Notes: generated by a model from the sequence alone, not told the origin. A stretch of DNA of 64,000 nucleotides from Sulfitobacter sp. DSM 110093 (GCF_022788715.1 NZ_CP085167.1:1609001-1673000); one strand, 5' to 3'. Positions 54,651 through 63,535 are shown, counted from the stretch's first letter. Numbers and translations are program-made.

Positions 54651-55877
54651 ATGAGCGACAGCAAAACAGGGCAGGTCAAGACGCGACGGGTGTTCTACAT
54701 CCCCGGCTATGATCCTATTCACCCGCGCCGTTACCGCGAGCTTTACCGCAAGGAAGGCGCGGCACAGGCGGCGATCTCGGGCTATGAGGTTGCATTGAAG
54801 CCGAAGTTGGGCAAGGGCAACTACGGCTGGAACGTTGATGCTATGATTGAGGGCGAGCAGGTCTCGGCCCAGGTCGAAGTCTTGGTCTGGTCCGATATTG
54901 TGCGCACCAGCATGAGCAATTCAATCCCGGCGACGTATTGGCAATTGCTGCGCACCGCGTGGGTCTACATCGGCTCCGGTACGCTGTGGCGTCTGATGCG
55001 CCTACGCAAGGGGCCGGTGATTGCGGCACTCTATCCGGTGGGAATGCTGATCGTGCAGGCGTTGCTGGCGCTGGCGGTTGGTCTGATTACTTACCGTGTG
55101 CTGGGATTGCTTAGCGATAACGGGGCCGCGCAGTTGGCTTTTGCCGTTTTGGGCGTCGGGCTAGGCATCGCCCTGCTGCGCTGGTTCAAAAAGAAGGACG
55201 GCAAGTTCTTCGCCTATTACCTCATGCATGACTACGCGTATTCAGCAGCGACAAAGGGCGCCAATTCACCAGAGTTGGAAGCACGGATAGCCGCGTTCGG
55301 CGACACCATCGCCGCCGCCTTGGCCACGGATGTAGATGAGGTGTTGGTCGTCGGCCATTCCTCCGGGGCGCATCTAGGTGTCTCGGTATTGGCCGATCTC
55401 ATCCGCGCGGGCAGGGTGCCGACAGGCGGGCCTGCTTTGGGATTTCTCTCGCTCGGTCAGGTGGTGCCAATGGTGTCTTTCTTGTCTCACGCCGAACGGC
55501 TCCGCGCCGATCTACGCTACCTCTCAACCCGCGATGAATTGGCGTGGGTCGATGTCACAGCTCCCGGCGATGGCTGCGCCTTTGCGCTTTGTGATCCGGT
55601 GTCGGTGTCGGGCGTGGCCCCCGAGGGCAAGCGCTGGCCGCTGGTCTTTTCTGCCGCGTTCACCCAAACGCTGAGCCCCGCGCGTTGGAAGGAACTGCGC
55701 TGGCGCTTTTTCCGGCTTCATTTCCAATACCTCTGCGCCTTTGACCGCCCCCGCGACTATGACTATTTCCAGATCACCGCAGGGCCGCAAACCTTGGCCG
55801 CGCGATATGATGGGCGGCCTGCGTCCAAATCGCGGATCGACCATGCGGTCAGTAAATACACTTCCGTCGCTGCATGA
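54651..55877 (+). CDS. Membrane-associated alpha/beta-hydrolase-like protein
   Basis: The ATG giving MSDSKTGQVKTRRVFYIPGY yields 408 residues. Two to three membrane spans (about residues 125-185) interrupt the chain. The second half has VLVVGHSSGAHLGVSVLADL with a GxSxG nucleophile at Ser237, and YLSTRDELAWVDVTAPGDGC with a possible late Asp. The family is not named to me. Its stop overlaps the P450 start (ATGA), so the two are made together. Confidence 0.78.
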   Translation: MSDSKTGQVKTRRVFYIPGYDPIHPRRYRELYRKEGAAQAAISGYEVALKPKLGKGNYGWNVDAMIEGEQVSAQVEVLVWSDIVRTSMSNSIPATYWQLLRTAWVYIGSGTLWRLMRLRKGPVIAALYPVGMLIVQALLALAVGLITYRVLGLLSDNGAAQLAFAVLGVGLGIALLRWFKKKDGKFFAYYLMHDYAYSAATKGANSPELEARIAAFGDTIAAALATDVDEVLVVGHSSGAHLGVSVLADLIRAGRVPTGGPALGFLSLGQVVPMVSFLSHAERLRADLRYLSTRDELAWVDVTAPGDGCAFALCDPVSVSGVAPEGKRWPLVFSAAFTQTLSPARWKELRWRFFRLHFQYLCAFDRPRDYDYFQITAGPQTLAARYDGRPASKSRIDHAVSKYTSVAA

Positions 55878-57226
55878 GCCTTCCCCCCAAGCCCCCTGCG
55901 CGGCCTGACCGCGTATCGCTTTGGCGCTACGCCAAGCTGTTTCGCGCAGACATCCTCTCGGCCCAGCCCGCGCGGCTTTATCGGGCGTGGATGGCAGAGT
56001 TCAAAACGCCGTTCTTCCGTAGCTATTTGATGAACCAGCCCGAATTGGTCAAAACGGTGCTAAAAGACCGGCCCGATGATTTCCCCAAATCTGAACGGAT
56101 CGGCGAGGGGCTGCGCCCGCTGTTAGGTAACTCCGTCTTTCTAACCAACGGGGACGCATGGAAACGGCAGCGCCGGATCATCGACCCTGCGTTCGAAGGC
56201 GGGCGCCTGCGCGAAACATTCCCGGCAATGTGGGACGCCGCCGAAGCCGCTTCGGCGCGGCTGGAGGGGCAGGCAGGGCAGGTAATTGAGATCGAGGCCG
56301 AGACCAGCCACGCCGCCGCCGACGTAATTTTTCGCACGCTGTTTTCGCTGCCCATCGAGCACGAAGTCGCCCGCGCGGTGTTTGCGGAGTTTCGCAACTA
56401 TCAACGCAGCCAGCCGATCTTGAATCTTGGCGCGCTTTTGCCGCTCCCGCGTTGGATGCCGCGCCTGTTTCGCAAAGATACCCGCGCCAGCGCCGCGCGG
56501 ATCAGGGAATTGATTACCGAGTTGACTCAAGAGCGGATGCAGCAAATTGAGGCAGGAACTGCACCTAACGATCTCGCTACCAAAATCATGACCCAGGCCG
56601 ACCCCGAAACTGGGGCGCGGTTTGACACCGAAGAGATGGTCGATCAGGTCGCGATCTTCTTCCTTGCGGGGCACGAAACGAGTGCCTCTGCACTGGCCTG
56701 GGCGCTTTATTTAATGGCGACCTATCCCGAATGGCAAGAGCAGCTGGCCGAGGAGGCGCAGGCGCTGGAGACCTGCGATTTCGCTGTGATGTCGAAGCTT
56801 AAACTCAGCCGCGATGTCTTTCGCGAGACGCTGCGCCTTTATCCGCCCGTGCCGATGATGGTGCGCGAAAACAGCTGCCCTGAACGGTTCCGGGAACGGG
56901 ACGTGAAGAAGGGTGCGCAGCTTGTGCTAAGCCCTTGGCATTTGCATCGGCACGAACGGCTCTGGGACAATCCCGACGGTTTCGACCCGACCCGCTGGCA
57001 GACCGAAAACGGCAAGCAATGCCAGCGCGAGGCCTTCATCCCATTCTCTGCTGGGCCGCGTGTCTGTACGGGGGCCGGGTTCGCGATGGTCGAAGGGCCG
57101 TTAATCCTGTCGCGCATCTTAAAGGACTTTCGCGTTACCGCGCAGCCCAACTGTGTGCCGGTGCCCGTCGCACATTTGACCGTCCGTTCAGATAAGGGCA
57201 TTTGGTTAGCGCTATCAAAGCGCTAG
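55874..57226 (+). CDS. Cytochrome P450
   Basis: The 450-residue P450 has the I-helix FFLAGHETSASALAWALYL, the K-helix ExxR in FRETLRLYPPVPMM, and the haem loop FIPFSAGPRVCTGAGFAMVE with Cys398 as the iron ligand. There is no membrane anchor, so it is probably soluble and needs ferredoxin partners encoded elsewhere. It resembles fatty-acid or alkane-type bacterial P450s (CYP153/102-like layout is only a guess). It is translationally coupled to a membrane alpha/beta hydrolase. Confidence 0.94.
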   Translation: MSLPPKPPARPDRVSLWRYAKLFRADILSAQPARLYRAWMAEFKTPFFRSYLMNQPELVKTVLKDRPDDFPKSERIGEGLRPLLGNSVFLTNGDAWKRQRRIIDPAFEGGRLRETFPAMWDAAEAASARLEGQAGQVIEIEAETSHAAADVIFRTLFSLPIEHEVARAVFAEFRNYQRSQPILNLGALLPLPRWMPRLFRKDTRASAARIRELITELTQERMQQIEAGTAPNDLATKIMTQADPETGARFDTEEMVDQVAIFFLAGHETSASALAWALYLMATYPEWQEQLAEEAQALETCDFAVMSKLKLSRDVFRETLRLYPPVPMMVRENSCPERFRERDVKKGAQLVLSPWHLHRHERLWDNPDGFDPTRWQTENGKQCQREAFIPFSAGPRVCTGAGFAMVEGPLILSRILKDFRVTAQPNCVPVPVAHLTVRSDKGIWLALSKR

Positions 57227-57296
57227 CCTTCTATCATCGGCTTTGCGTTTCGATTAGAAACGCTGCAAACGGAATCAACAATAGGACGTGGGTGAC

Positions 57297-58190
57297 ATGG
57301 GCTACGACAAGGCACAACTTGAGCAAATGAACAGCGGCAAGGGCTTCATCGCGGCGCTCGATCAATCGGGTGGTTCCACCCCCAAGGCGCTGAGCCTCTA
57401 TGGCGTGGAACCGTCGGATTACAACGGCGACGAAGAGATGTTCAAAGCCGTCCACGACATGCGGGCGCGGATTATTCTGGCCGAAGATTTCACCTCTGAC
57501 AAAGTGATCGGAGCGATCCTTTTTGAGCGCACTATGGATGACACGATCAACTGCAAACCCGTCGCGCAGCTTTTGTGGGAAGACCGTGGCGTGGTGCCTT
57601 TCCTGAAGATCGACAAGGGGTTGGAGGAAACCAACAACGGCGTGCAGATGATGAAGCCGATCATGGAGATCGACGATCTGCTGGCGCGCGCGGTGAAGCA
57701 CGGCATTTTCGGCACCAAGGAACGCTCGGTCATTCACGAGGCCAATGAAAACGGGATCGCCGCCGTGGTTGCACAGCAGTTCGAACTTGCCAAACAGGTC
57801 TGTTCGGCGGGTCTGGTGCCAATCATCGAACCTGAGGTGAACATCAACTCCGAAAGCAAAGCCGAGGCTGAAGAGATCCTGCGCGGCGAGATCGAGAAGC
57901 GCCTAAACGCGCTGCCCGAGGGCGAAATGGTGATGCTGAAGCTGACAATCCCCGAGAAAGCCGGTCTTTACGACGAGCTGGCCGGCCACGCTAACGTTCT
58001 GCGCGTTGTGGCGCTGTCGGGTGGGTATTCCACGGCAGAGGCCTGCGAGCGGCTTGGCAAGAACCGCACCATGATCGCCAGCTTCTCGCGCGCTTTGACT
58101 GAAGGGTTGAACGTCAAAATGACGGACGCGGAGTTCAACGAGGCGCTTGGCCAGAACATCGAGAAGATTTACCAAGCGTCGATCTGCTGA
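57297..58190 (+). CDS. Fructose-bisphosphate aldolase, class I
   Basis: The 297-residue class I aldolase starts MGYDKAQLEQMNSGKGFIAA and contains LDQSGGSTPKALSLYGV, then LVPIIEPEVNINSESKAEAE and the Schiff-base Lys in VMLKLTIPEKAGLY. It splits fructose-1,6-bisphosphate to triose phosphates. It lies 70 bases after the P450 and ends at a pair of hairpins. No metal-site signature of class II is present. Confidence 0.93.
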   Translation: MGYDKAQLEQMNSGKGFIAALDQSGGSTPKALSLYGVEPSDYNGDEEMFKAVHDMRARIILAEDFTSDKVIGAILFERTMDDTINCKPVAQLLWEDRGVVPFLKIDKGLEETNNGVQMMKPIMEIDDLLARAVKHGIFGTKERSVIHEANENGIAAVVAQQFELAKQVCSAGLVPIIEPEVNINSESKAEAEEILRGEIEKRLNALPEGEMVMLKLTIPEKAGLYDELAGHANVLRVVALSGGYSTAEACERLGKNRTMIASFSRALTEGLNVKMTDAEFNEALGQNIEKIYQASIC

Positions 58191-58193
58191 AAC

Positions 58194-58240
58194 GGAATTT
58201 TTTGAAAATTCCGAGGCCGTTTTCTTTAAAAGAAAACGGC
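58194..58240. repeat. Tandem AT-rich hairpins after the aldolase gene
   Basis: Hairpin 1 pairs GGAATTTT with AAAATTCC around a 3-base loop (58194-58212). Hairpin 2 pairs GCCGTTTTCTTT with AAAGAAAACGGC around one A (58216-58240), ending on the stop codon of the convergent small gene. Together they probably form a bidirectional terminator, and their paired design resembles a dispersed repeat element. Confidence 0.75.
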
Positions 58241-58455
58241 TAGGCAATCCGCCGGATGGGTTCTCTGTTGCAAAACATGATGACCTGTCCGGCGTTTTCA
58301 ACCGCTAGGAAACCACGACGTTTCAATTCGCGGCGACCGACGAACTTTTCGATATCGCGCGCTTTACATCGAATAACCTGACCGCGAATGGCCGCCTTTG
58401 AGGCGAAAATATCGGCCAGCCAAGCGGCCGGTGAGAGAGGGAATGCGAGGGCCAT
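58240..58455 (-). CDS. Conserved small hypothetical protein in the fumC unit
   Basis: The 71-residue product MALAFPLSPAAWLADIFASK ... ends CNREPIRRIA. It has a hydrophobic N-terminus and a basic middle (RDIEKFVGRRELKRRG). It follows the ribbon-helix-helix gene by 9 bases on the same strand, so it is likely the fourth gene after fumC. I recall a protein of this kind near fumC in other Rhodobacteraceae, sometimes misannotated; function unknown. Confidence 0.6.
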   Translation of the reverse strand: MALAFPLSPAAWLADIFASKAAIRGQVIRCKARDIEKFVGRRELKRRGFLAVENAGQVIMFCNREPIRRIA

Positions 58456-58464
58456 GGCCCGACG

Positions 58465-58698
58465 CTAATCTGCCTTTGGTAAACGTTCCTTTAACGATCG
58501 CAGCACGAACAAGCGGATCGCCCCGGCCAGCCCGATGTCCAGCCCCCGTGCCGCGTCAATCTCGGTTACCAATGCATTGATCGGCAGCCCCCGCGCGGCG
58601 GCAATGGCCCGGAACTCATCCCAAAATTCATCTTCGAGAGAGATTGATGTCCGGTGACCCCGAAGGGTCACCGAATGTTTGCGAGGACGCGCGTTCAT
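58465..58698 (-). CDS. Ribbon-helix-helix (RHH) domain protein
   Basis: The 77-residue protein has an RHH_4-type fold: KHSVTLRGHRTSISLEDEFW as the strand and first helix, ARGLPINALVTEIDAARG as the second helix, then AGAIRLFVLRSLKERLP. RHH proteins bind DNA as dimers or serve as antitoxin-like regulators. It overlaps the DUF4169 gene by four bases and is two genes behind fumC. No toxin-like partner is obvious beside it. Confidence 0.88.
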   Translation of the reverse strand: MNARPRKHSVTLRGHRTSISLEDEFWDEFRAIAAARGLPINALVTEIDAARGLDIGLAGAIRLFVLRSLKERLPKAD

Positions 58699-58871
58699 GT
58701 CTCGCGCTTATGCGATTCCAGATTGCGGGCGATCTGCTCGGCGCGGGCCTTGAGCGCGTCTTTCTGCGCTTTGGTCTGGCCAAAACCCACGGCGTTTTCG
58801 TTGGCGCGTGCTTTGCGAGACGAACGGTCCCGCTCTTTCTTCACCTTGTTAAGGTTGATGGGCGCACTCAT
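58695..58871 (-). CDS. DUF4169-family small basic protein (58 aa)
   Basis: Translated by hand, this 58-codon ORF reads [20 protein letters not shown], then [20 protein letters not shown] and ends NLESHKRET. It matches DUF4169, a short, highly charged helical protein. It overlaps fumC by ATGA at its start and the RHH gene by ATGA at its end, so all three are co-translated. The role is unknown; nucleic-acid or ribosome binding would suit its charge. Confidence 0.88.
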   Translation of the reverse strand: MSAPINLNKVKKERDRSSRKARANENAVGFGQTKAQKDALKARAEQIARNLESHKRET

Positions 58872-60259
58872 TTTGGTCCGATCATATTTTCGGGCCGCAC
58901 GACCCGTTCAAAGGTTTCGGCATCCACGAAGCCCAGTGCGATGGCCTCTTCTTTCAACGTGGTACCGTTTTTATGCGCGGTCTTGGCGACCTTGGTTGCA
59001 TTGTCATAACCGATTTCAGGCGCCAGCGCTGTCACCAGCATCAGCGACTCGCGCATTAGCTTTTCGATCCGGTCTGCGTCTGCCTTGAGGTCGACCATAA
59101 GATTGTCGGTGAAGGCCGACGCTGCATCGCCCAAAAGCTGCATGGATTGCAGGACGTTATAGGCCATCATCGGCTTGTAAACGTTCAACTCGAAATGACC
59201 CTGCGAGCCTGCGAAACCTACGGCGGCGTCGTTGCCCATCACCTGAATGCAGACCTGTGTCAGCGCTTCGCACTGGGTCGGGTTTACCTTGCCCGGCATA
59301 ATAGACGAGCCCGGCTCGTTCTCAGGCAAGATCAATTCGCCCAGACCGCAGCGTGGGCCGGAGCCCAACAGGCGAATGTCATTGGCGATTTTGAACAGCG
59401 AGGCTGACACCGTCTTCAGTGCGCCAGAGATTTCCACCATCGCGTCATGGGCGGCCAACGCTTCAAATTTGTTAGGCGCCGTAACAAAGGGCAGGCCGGT
59501 GATTTCGGCCATGTTATGCGCCACGGTCTCGGCCCAGCCCTTTTTGGTATTCAGCCCGGTGCCAACGGCGGTACCGCCTTGCGCCAACTCATAAATGCGG
59601 CCCAGAGCGTCACGCACGCGGGCGATGCTCATGGCGACCTGATGGGTGTAGCCCGAGAACTCTTGGCTCAGCGTCAGCGGCGTCGCGTCTTGCGTGTGGG
59701 TCCGGCCAATCTTAATGATGCCGTCGAATTCTTCGACCTTCTTTTGCAGCGCGCCGTGCAGCTTCTCCAGCCCCGGCAGCAGCACGTCACGCGCGGTCAT
59801 CGCGGTGGCGATATGCATGGCGGTGGGGAAAGTGTCGTTTGACGACTGGCCCATGTTGCAATGATCGTTCGGGTGCACCGGGTCTTTGGAGCCGATTGTG
59901 CCGCCCATAAGTTCAATCGCGCGGTTGGCGATAACCTCGTTGGCGTTCATGTTCGACTGGGTGCCCGAGCCGGTCTGCCAGACAACCAGCGGGAAGTTGT
60001 CGTCGAACTTGCCTTCAAAGACTTCGCCAGCGGCTTGAATGATTGCTTTACCGCGTTCTTCGTCCAGCGAGCCTTGGGCCACATTCGCCTGCGCGCAGGC
60101 TTTCTTGATCACGCCAAGCGCGCGCACGATGGCAATGGGCTGCTTTTCCCAGCCAATCGGGAAGTTAATGATCGAGCGCTGCGTCTGTGCGCCCCAATAC
60201 TTATCGGATGGGACTTCGAGAGGACCAAAGCTGTCGGTTTCGGTGCGGGTATCGGCCAT
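58868..60259 (-). CDS. fumC: Fumarate hydratase class II
   Basis: The 463-residue enzyme hydrates fumarate to malate. Signatures: [39 protein letters not shown], and the catalytic loop [19 protein letters not shown]. It is the first gene of a four-gene unit with DUF4169, RHH and a small ORF. AGGAG precedes the ATG by about seven bases. The long 3' unit suggests the small proteins share the citric-acid-cycle enzyme expression. Confidence 0.97.
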   Translation of the reverse strand: MADTRTETDSFGPLEVPSDKYWGAQTQRSIINFPIGWEKQPIAIVRALGVIKKACAQANVAQGSLDEERGKAIIQAAGEVFEGKFDDNFPLVVWQTGSGTQSNMNANEVIANRAIELMGGTIGSKDPVHPNDHCNMGQSSNDTFPTAMHIATAMTARDVLLPGLEKLHGALQKKVEEFDGIIKIGRTHTQDATPLTLSQEFSGYTHQVAMSIARVRDALGRIYELAQGGTAVGTGLNTKKGWAETVAHNMAEITGLPFVTAPNKFEALAAHDAMVEISGALKTVSASLFKIANDIRLLGSGPRCGLGELILPENEPGSSIMPGKVNPTQCEALTQVCIQVMGNDAAVGFAGSQGHFELNVYKPMMAYNVLQSMQLLGDAASAFTDNLMVDLKADADRIEKLMRESLMLVTALAPEIGYDNATKVAKTAHKNGTTLKEEAIALGFVDAETFERVVRPENMIGPK

Positions 60260-60354
60260 TTTGCGGCTCCTGCTGTGACTTATCGTTGTCCAGCGGTGTA
60301 CCTGTGCCTTGCGACCTGCGCAATGCAGCTATGGCGCTAACGGTGCTGTTGTCC

Positions 60355-60834
60355 TTACTTCCGGAACGAATCCAGCGACACGATCTCGGCGTCTTTGGAT
60401 GGCTCCTCCGCGACTTCCAACTCATCTTCGTCAGTCTGGTCGAGTGCGTTCTCATCGGTCTCGTCGTCGTCTTCTTCGGTTTCTTGCTGTTCAAACCGCA
60501 GACCAAATTCAACCGATGGGTCCACAAACGTGCGGATGGCATCGTAAGGGATATACAGCGGCTCTGGCGCGTCTCCGAAGTTCAGCGTGATCGCGAAACC
60601 ATCTGGCGTCACGTCCAGCCCATCAAACCAATGTTGTATGACCACCGTCATCTCACCGGGGTAGCGGTCAGATAGCCAATCGGCCAGCTCCGCATCCGGA
60701 TGGGACGTATCAAAGGTGATAAAGAAATGGTGATTCCCCGGCAGGCCATTGTCAGAAATATCCTGTAAAACCTTGCGGATAAGACCCCGCATGGCTTCGT
60801 GCATTAGGTTGCCGTAATCAATGCTGCGGCTCAT
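60355..60834 (-). CDS. sspB: SspB-type ClpXP adaptor (alpha form)
   Basis: The ATG giving MSRSIDYGNLMHEAMRGLIR yields 159 residues. The folded core (residues 1-105) has HHFFITFDTSHPDAELADWL and MTVVIQHWFDGLDVTPDGFA, as in alphaproteobacterial SspB. An acidic linker (ETEEDDDETDENALDQTDED) leads to the ClpX-docking tail EIVSLDSFRK. It delivers ssrA-tagged proteins to ClpXP; the tag-encoding ssrA gene lies 1.4 kb away. Confidence 0.94.
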   Translation of the reverse strand: MSRSIDYGNLMHEAMRGLIRKVLQDISDNGLPGNHHFFITFDTSHPDAELADWLSDRYPGEMTVVIQHWFDGLDVTPDGFAITLNFGDAPEPLYIPYDAIRTFVDPSVEFGLRFEQQETEEDDDETDENALDQTDEDELEVAEEPSKDAEIVSLDSFRK

Positions 60835-60907
60835 TCTTCTCTCCGGTCCGGGCGATGGGCAGGGATCAGCATACCCCATTCACGGGCGAGTGAAAGGGGG
60901 CGCGGCG

Positions 60908-62152
60908 CTAAATCGCGGTTAACAGCAAGGCAAGGACCGCGAGCAGGGCCATAGAGGTCACAAAACCGCGCTTGAGCCCCAGCATCAAAACAGCGGCGAC
61001 TAATGTCAGCACCGCGGCCAAAAGGTTAAAGCTCCCCCAGACCGGGGTGGGCAGGGCGAGGAGGGTCGCCGGATCGACACGGTCAAACAACACATGCAAT
61101 GAAAACCAGACAGAAAGATTGGCAATCACGCCGACCACCGCCGCGGTGATCGCCCGCAACGCACCCGCGATACGCGGCTGCGCCGAAAGCGCTTCGAGGT
61201 AGGGACCGGCAAGGAAGATCCACAAAAAACACGGTGTAAATGTCACCCAAAGCGTCAGCATCCCGGCGGCAAGCGCGCCCCACGGCCCGCTTTGCGCAAA
61301 ACCCGCCAGCATTCCCACAAACTGCGTCACAAGGATCAGCGGTCCGGGGGTGGTTTCTGCCAGACCGAGCGCATCGATCATCTGATCCGTGTCGATCCAG
61401 CCGAAATCCTGCACAACCGTCTGCGTCATATAGGCCAGAACCGCATAAGCGCCGCCAAAGGTGACCACTGCGAGTTTCGAAAAGAACAGCCCTAATTGCA
61501 GCAGGAATTCATTCCCCAAAAGCGCCAATATAACGAGGGGTGCCGCCCAGAGAGCGCCCCAGATTAGCATGGTTCGAACGCTGTGGGCACGGGGCAGCTG
61601 CACATTTTCAGGCGCGGCGGCGGGTTCTTTTGCGATCATTCCGACGGCAGCGGCCCCCAAAATGATCAGAGGGAAAGGTAGCCCGAAAACAAAAAGCGCG
61701 ATGAAAGACCCAAGCGCCAAGGCCCATCCCAATCTGCCCTGAAGCGCCTTTGAAGAAACCTTGATAAGCGCTTGGAATACGACGATAATAACAGCCGCCT
61801 TTATCCCCAGAAATGCGGTTTGAACCAGCAGCAACTGCCCGTACCACGCATAAAGCAGCGCTAGAACGGCAATAAAAATCGCACCGGGTACAACGAACAG
61901 CATACCACCCAAAAGCCCCCCGGCCACGCCGCGCAGTCGCCACCCGGCATAGGTGGCAAGTTGCATCGCTTCCGGCCCGGGCAACAACATGCAGAGCGAT
62001 AGAGCGCGCAGGAAGGTCTGGTCGCTCAGCCAAGGGCGATCTTCGACCAATTCGCGGTGCATCACAGCGATTTGCGCCGCCGGGCCGCCGAAGGACATCA
62101 GGCCAACGCGCCCGAACACGCGAAACATCTCGGGCCAATTGGGCGGGGTCAT
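60908..62152 (-). CDS. chrA: Chromate transporter, CHR family (two-domain)
   Basis: The 414-residue protein has two CHR domains. SFGGPAAQIAVMHRELVED and its repeat TFGGAYAVLAYMTQTVVQDF both contain the conserved FGGxxA motif, with about ten spans in all. The PGPEAMQLATYAGWRLRG and TTPGPLILVTQFVGMLAGF segments follow each motif. The family exports chromate, but many members are uncharacterised, so resistance is not shown. Confidence 0.92.
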   Translation of the reverse strand: MTPPNWPEMFRVFGRVGLMSFGGPAAQIAVMHRELVEDRPWLSDQTFLRALSLCMLLPGPEAMQLATYAGWRLRGVAGGLLGGMLFVVPGAIFIAVLALLYAWYGQLLLVQTAFLGIKAAVIIVVFQALIKVSSKALQGRLGWALALGSFIALFVFGLPFPLIILGAAAVGMIAKEPAAAPENVQLPRAHSVRTMLIWGALWAAPLVILALLGNEFLLQLGLFFSKLAVVTFGGAYAVLAYMTQTVVQDFGWIDTDQMIDALGLAETTPGPLILVTQFVGMLAGFAQSGPWGALAAGMLTLWVTFTPCFLWIFLAGPYLEALSAQPRIAGALRAITAAVVGVIANLSVWFSLHVLFDRVDPATLLALPTPVWGSFNLLAAVLTLVAAVLMLGLKRGFVTSMALLAVLALLLTAI

Positions 62153-62276
62153 CGGCGCTTCCTGCTATCTGAGAGGCCTTAACGGCGTTTTCTCACAACG
62201 GATAGGCACACCAATAAGCGCGGTCAAGTGTGGGCAGCATCGCCATGCAAGCTGCCATAAACAAACAGATATCGGG

Positions 62277-62591
62277 AATAAAAGTGCAGGTTTCTGTTGC
62301 CAGGTACCTGCGAACCCCGCCTTAAGCTGCAAAGCCTAAGGACTTAGATTTCAGTCGCTGAAACCGCTTACGCGGCCATCGCAACTGGAGCACGATTGTC
62401 ATTTGCAATTGTACAGTTTGTACCGATAACGGTGGTAACTCACCGAGACAAAGCAACCCCTTTAGACGTTCGTCGATCCTATTTCGGCCCCATGATCCCC
62501 AAATGAAGGATGTTTGGTGGAGCCGCCGGGTACCGCCCCCGGGTCCGAACCGCTTATTACGAGCGCGTTTATGTCTATAGTCCCGAAGGAC
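62277..62591 (-). ncRNA. ssrA: Two-piece (circularly permuted) tmRNA
   Basis: Read on the minus strand, the acceptor piece (about 62591-62515) starts with GTCC-TTCG-GGAC and ends CGGCTCCACCA. A 23-base spacer (62514-62492) is removed. The coding piece starts GGGGCCG at 62491, which pairs with CGGCTCC to make the acceptor stem. The tag frame at 62406-62368 reads ANDNRAPVAMAA then TAA. The arm CCGGG-GGCGGTA-CCCGG next to the CCA end is the T arm. The 3' boundary is inferred from a hairpin-like end and TTTT near 62280. It rescues stalled ribosomes with SmpB. Confidence 0.93.
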
Positions 62592-62597
62592 ATGACT

Positions 62598-62626
62598 AAA
62601 ATAGGGCTGGGGGGGATGAATTGCAA
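62598..62626 (-). promoter_or_regulatory. Promoter of ssrA
   Basis: On the minus strand, TTGCAA (62626-62621), a 17-base spacer and TATTTT (62603-62598) form a good housekeeping-type promoter. The first base of the RNA would be about 62591, the G that opens the GTCC-TTCG-GGAC hairpin. Confidence 0.75.
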
Positions 62627-62700
62627 GGGGTGCAGTTCTGGGAAATTTATGGGTGAACTTAAGCAGGCAAAGCATTGATAAGTCTATTTTTCGTCAGACA

Positions 62701-63456
62701 TCAACTTTCCAATCTAGCCTTCGCATCAAGCCGTGCAGCGCGGGCGGCGAGGACACTTTGCGCTAATTCTTGGGTCTCAACTTCAAGTGCGCTCAAACCT
62801 GCCGTAACCGCTGCACCATCCTGCGCCTCTGCCGCATCAGCGATATTTTGGTGCAGCGCGACGATGCGGGCACGATCCCGGGCGGTGAAGGTGATCATAT
62901 TCATCAACGGCTGCATGGCCTCGACCGCACCCGCAAGTTGATAGCTCAGCAAGGGGTTGCCCGCCCCATCGACCAACGCCCGATGAAAGGCGACATCCGA
63001 GGCGCAGAATGCTTCGTCGGTCAGCCCCGGCTGCGCCTGACGGTGGATTTCTGCGCGCATGGTGGCAAGGTGATCGGCTGTGCGCCGCTCCGCCGAAAGG
63101 GGCGCACAGGCCCGCTCAAGCGCATAGCGCGCTTCGCAGGCGGTCTCAAAACTCACGGCATTCATCGACAAAAGCAGCGTAGAGGTGGTGATCTGTTGGT
63201 CGTAAGCCTCTGGAAAGCTGAGCCGATTAACAAATGCACCGCCCGTGGCCCCGCGTTGGGTCCGGATTAACGATTGCGCTGCGAGACGCTTCAGTGCCTC
63301 CCGCACTGTTGGGCGAGAGACCTCAAATTGCTCGGCCAATTCGGCTTCTGACGGGAGACGTTGGTCTACGATCAACCGACCACCGACAATGGCATCACGG
63401 ATGGCAGAGGCGATCTGGGCTGACAGGTCGGCAGGGTTGCTTGGGTCGATTTTCAT
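62701..63456 (-). CDS. GntR-family regulator, FCD (FadR) subfamily
   Basis: The ATG giving MKIDPSNPADLSAQIASAIR yields 251 residues. The winged helix is at residues 10-75 (RLPSEAELAEQFEVSRPTVR, QSLIRTQRGATGGAFVNRL). The FCD ligand domain follows, with ACEARYALERACAPLSAERR and the metal-binding FHRALVDGAGN region. The ligand is probably an organic acid. It is divergent from a DUF2182 gene, with two near-identical 11-bp sites between them. Confidence 0.92.
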   Translation of the reverse strand: MKIDPSNPADLSAQIASAIRDAIVGGRLIVDQRLPSEAELAEQFEVSRPTVREALKRLAAQSLIRTQRGATGGAFVNRLSFPEAYDQQITTSTLLLSMNAVSFETACEARYALERACAPLSAERRTADHLATMRAEIHRQAQPGLTDEAFCASDVAFHRALVDGAGNPLLSYQLAGAVEAMQPLMNMITFTARDRARIVALHQNIADAAEAQDGAAVTAGLSALEVETQELAQSVLAARAARLDAKARLES

Positions 63457-63500
63457 ATGTCTTACAATTAATGTTTGCGAGGACTTTATTTGTCTGACAT
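63457..63500. promoter_or_regulatory. Paired candidate GntR operators
   Basis: Two elements face each other: TTGTAAGACAT (minus strand, 63467-63457) and TTGTCTGACAT (plus strand, 63490-63500). They agree at 9 of 11 positions and resemble the TNGTNNNACNA pattern of FadR/PdhR/LldR-type regulators. One abuts the regulator start codon and the other lies 36 bases before the DUF2182 gene, which suggests auto-regulation and control of that gene. Confidence 0.6.
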
Positions 63501-63535
63501 TAAATCCACAAGAGCTTGCACGGGAGGGGCGCGAG

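Noticed and set aside
58465..58698. RHH protein as the antitoxin of a toxin-antitoxin pair
   Set aside because: Neighbours are DUF4169 and an unassigned 71-aa protein, neither toxin-like. The overlap with fumC points to a housekeeping operon.
62322..62675. 117-codon minus-strand frame at the tmRNA locus
   Set aside because: It is an artefact of reading through ssrA. The RNA features and tag frame explain the sequence better.
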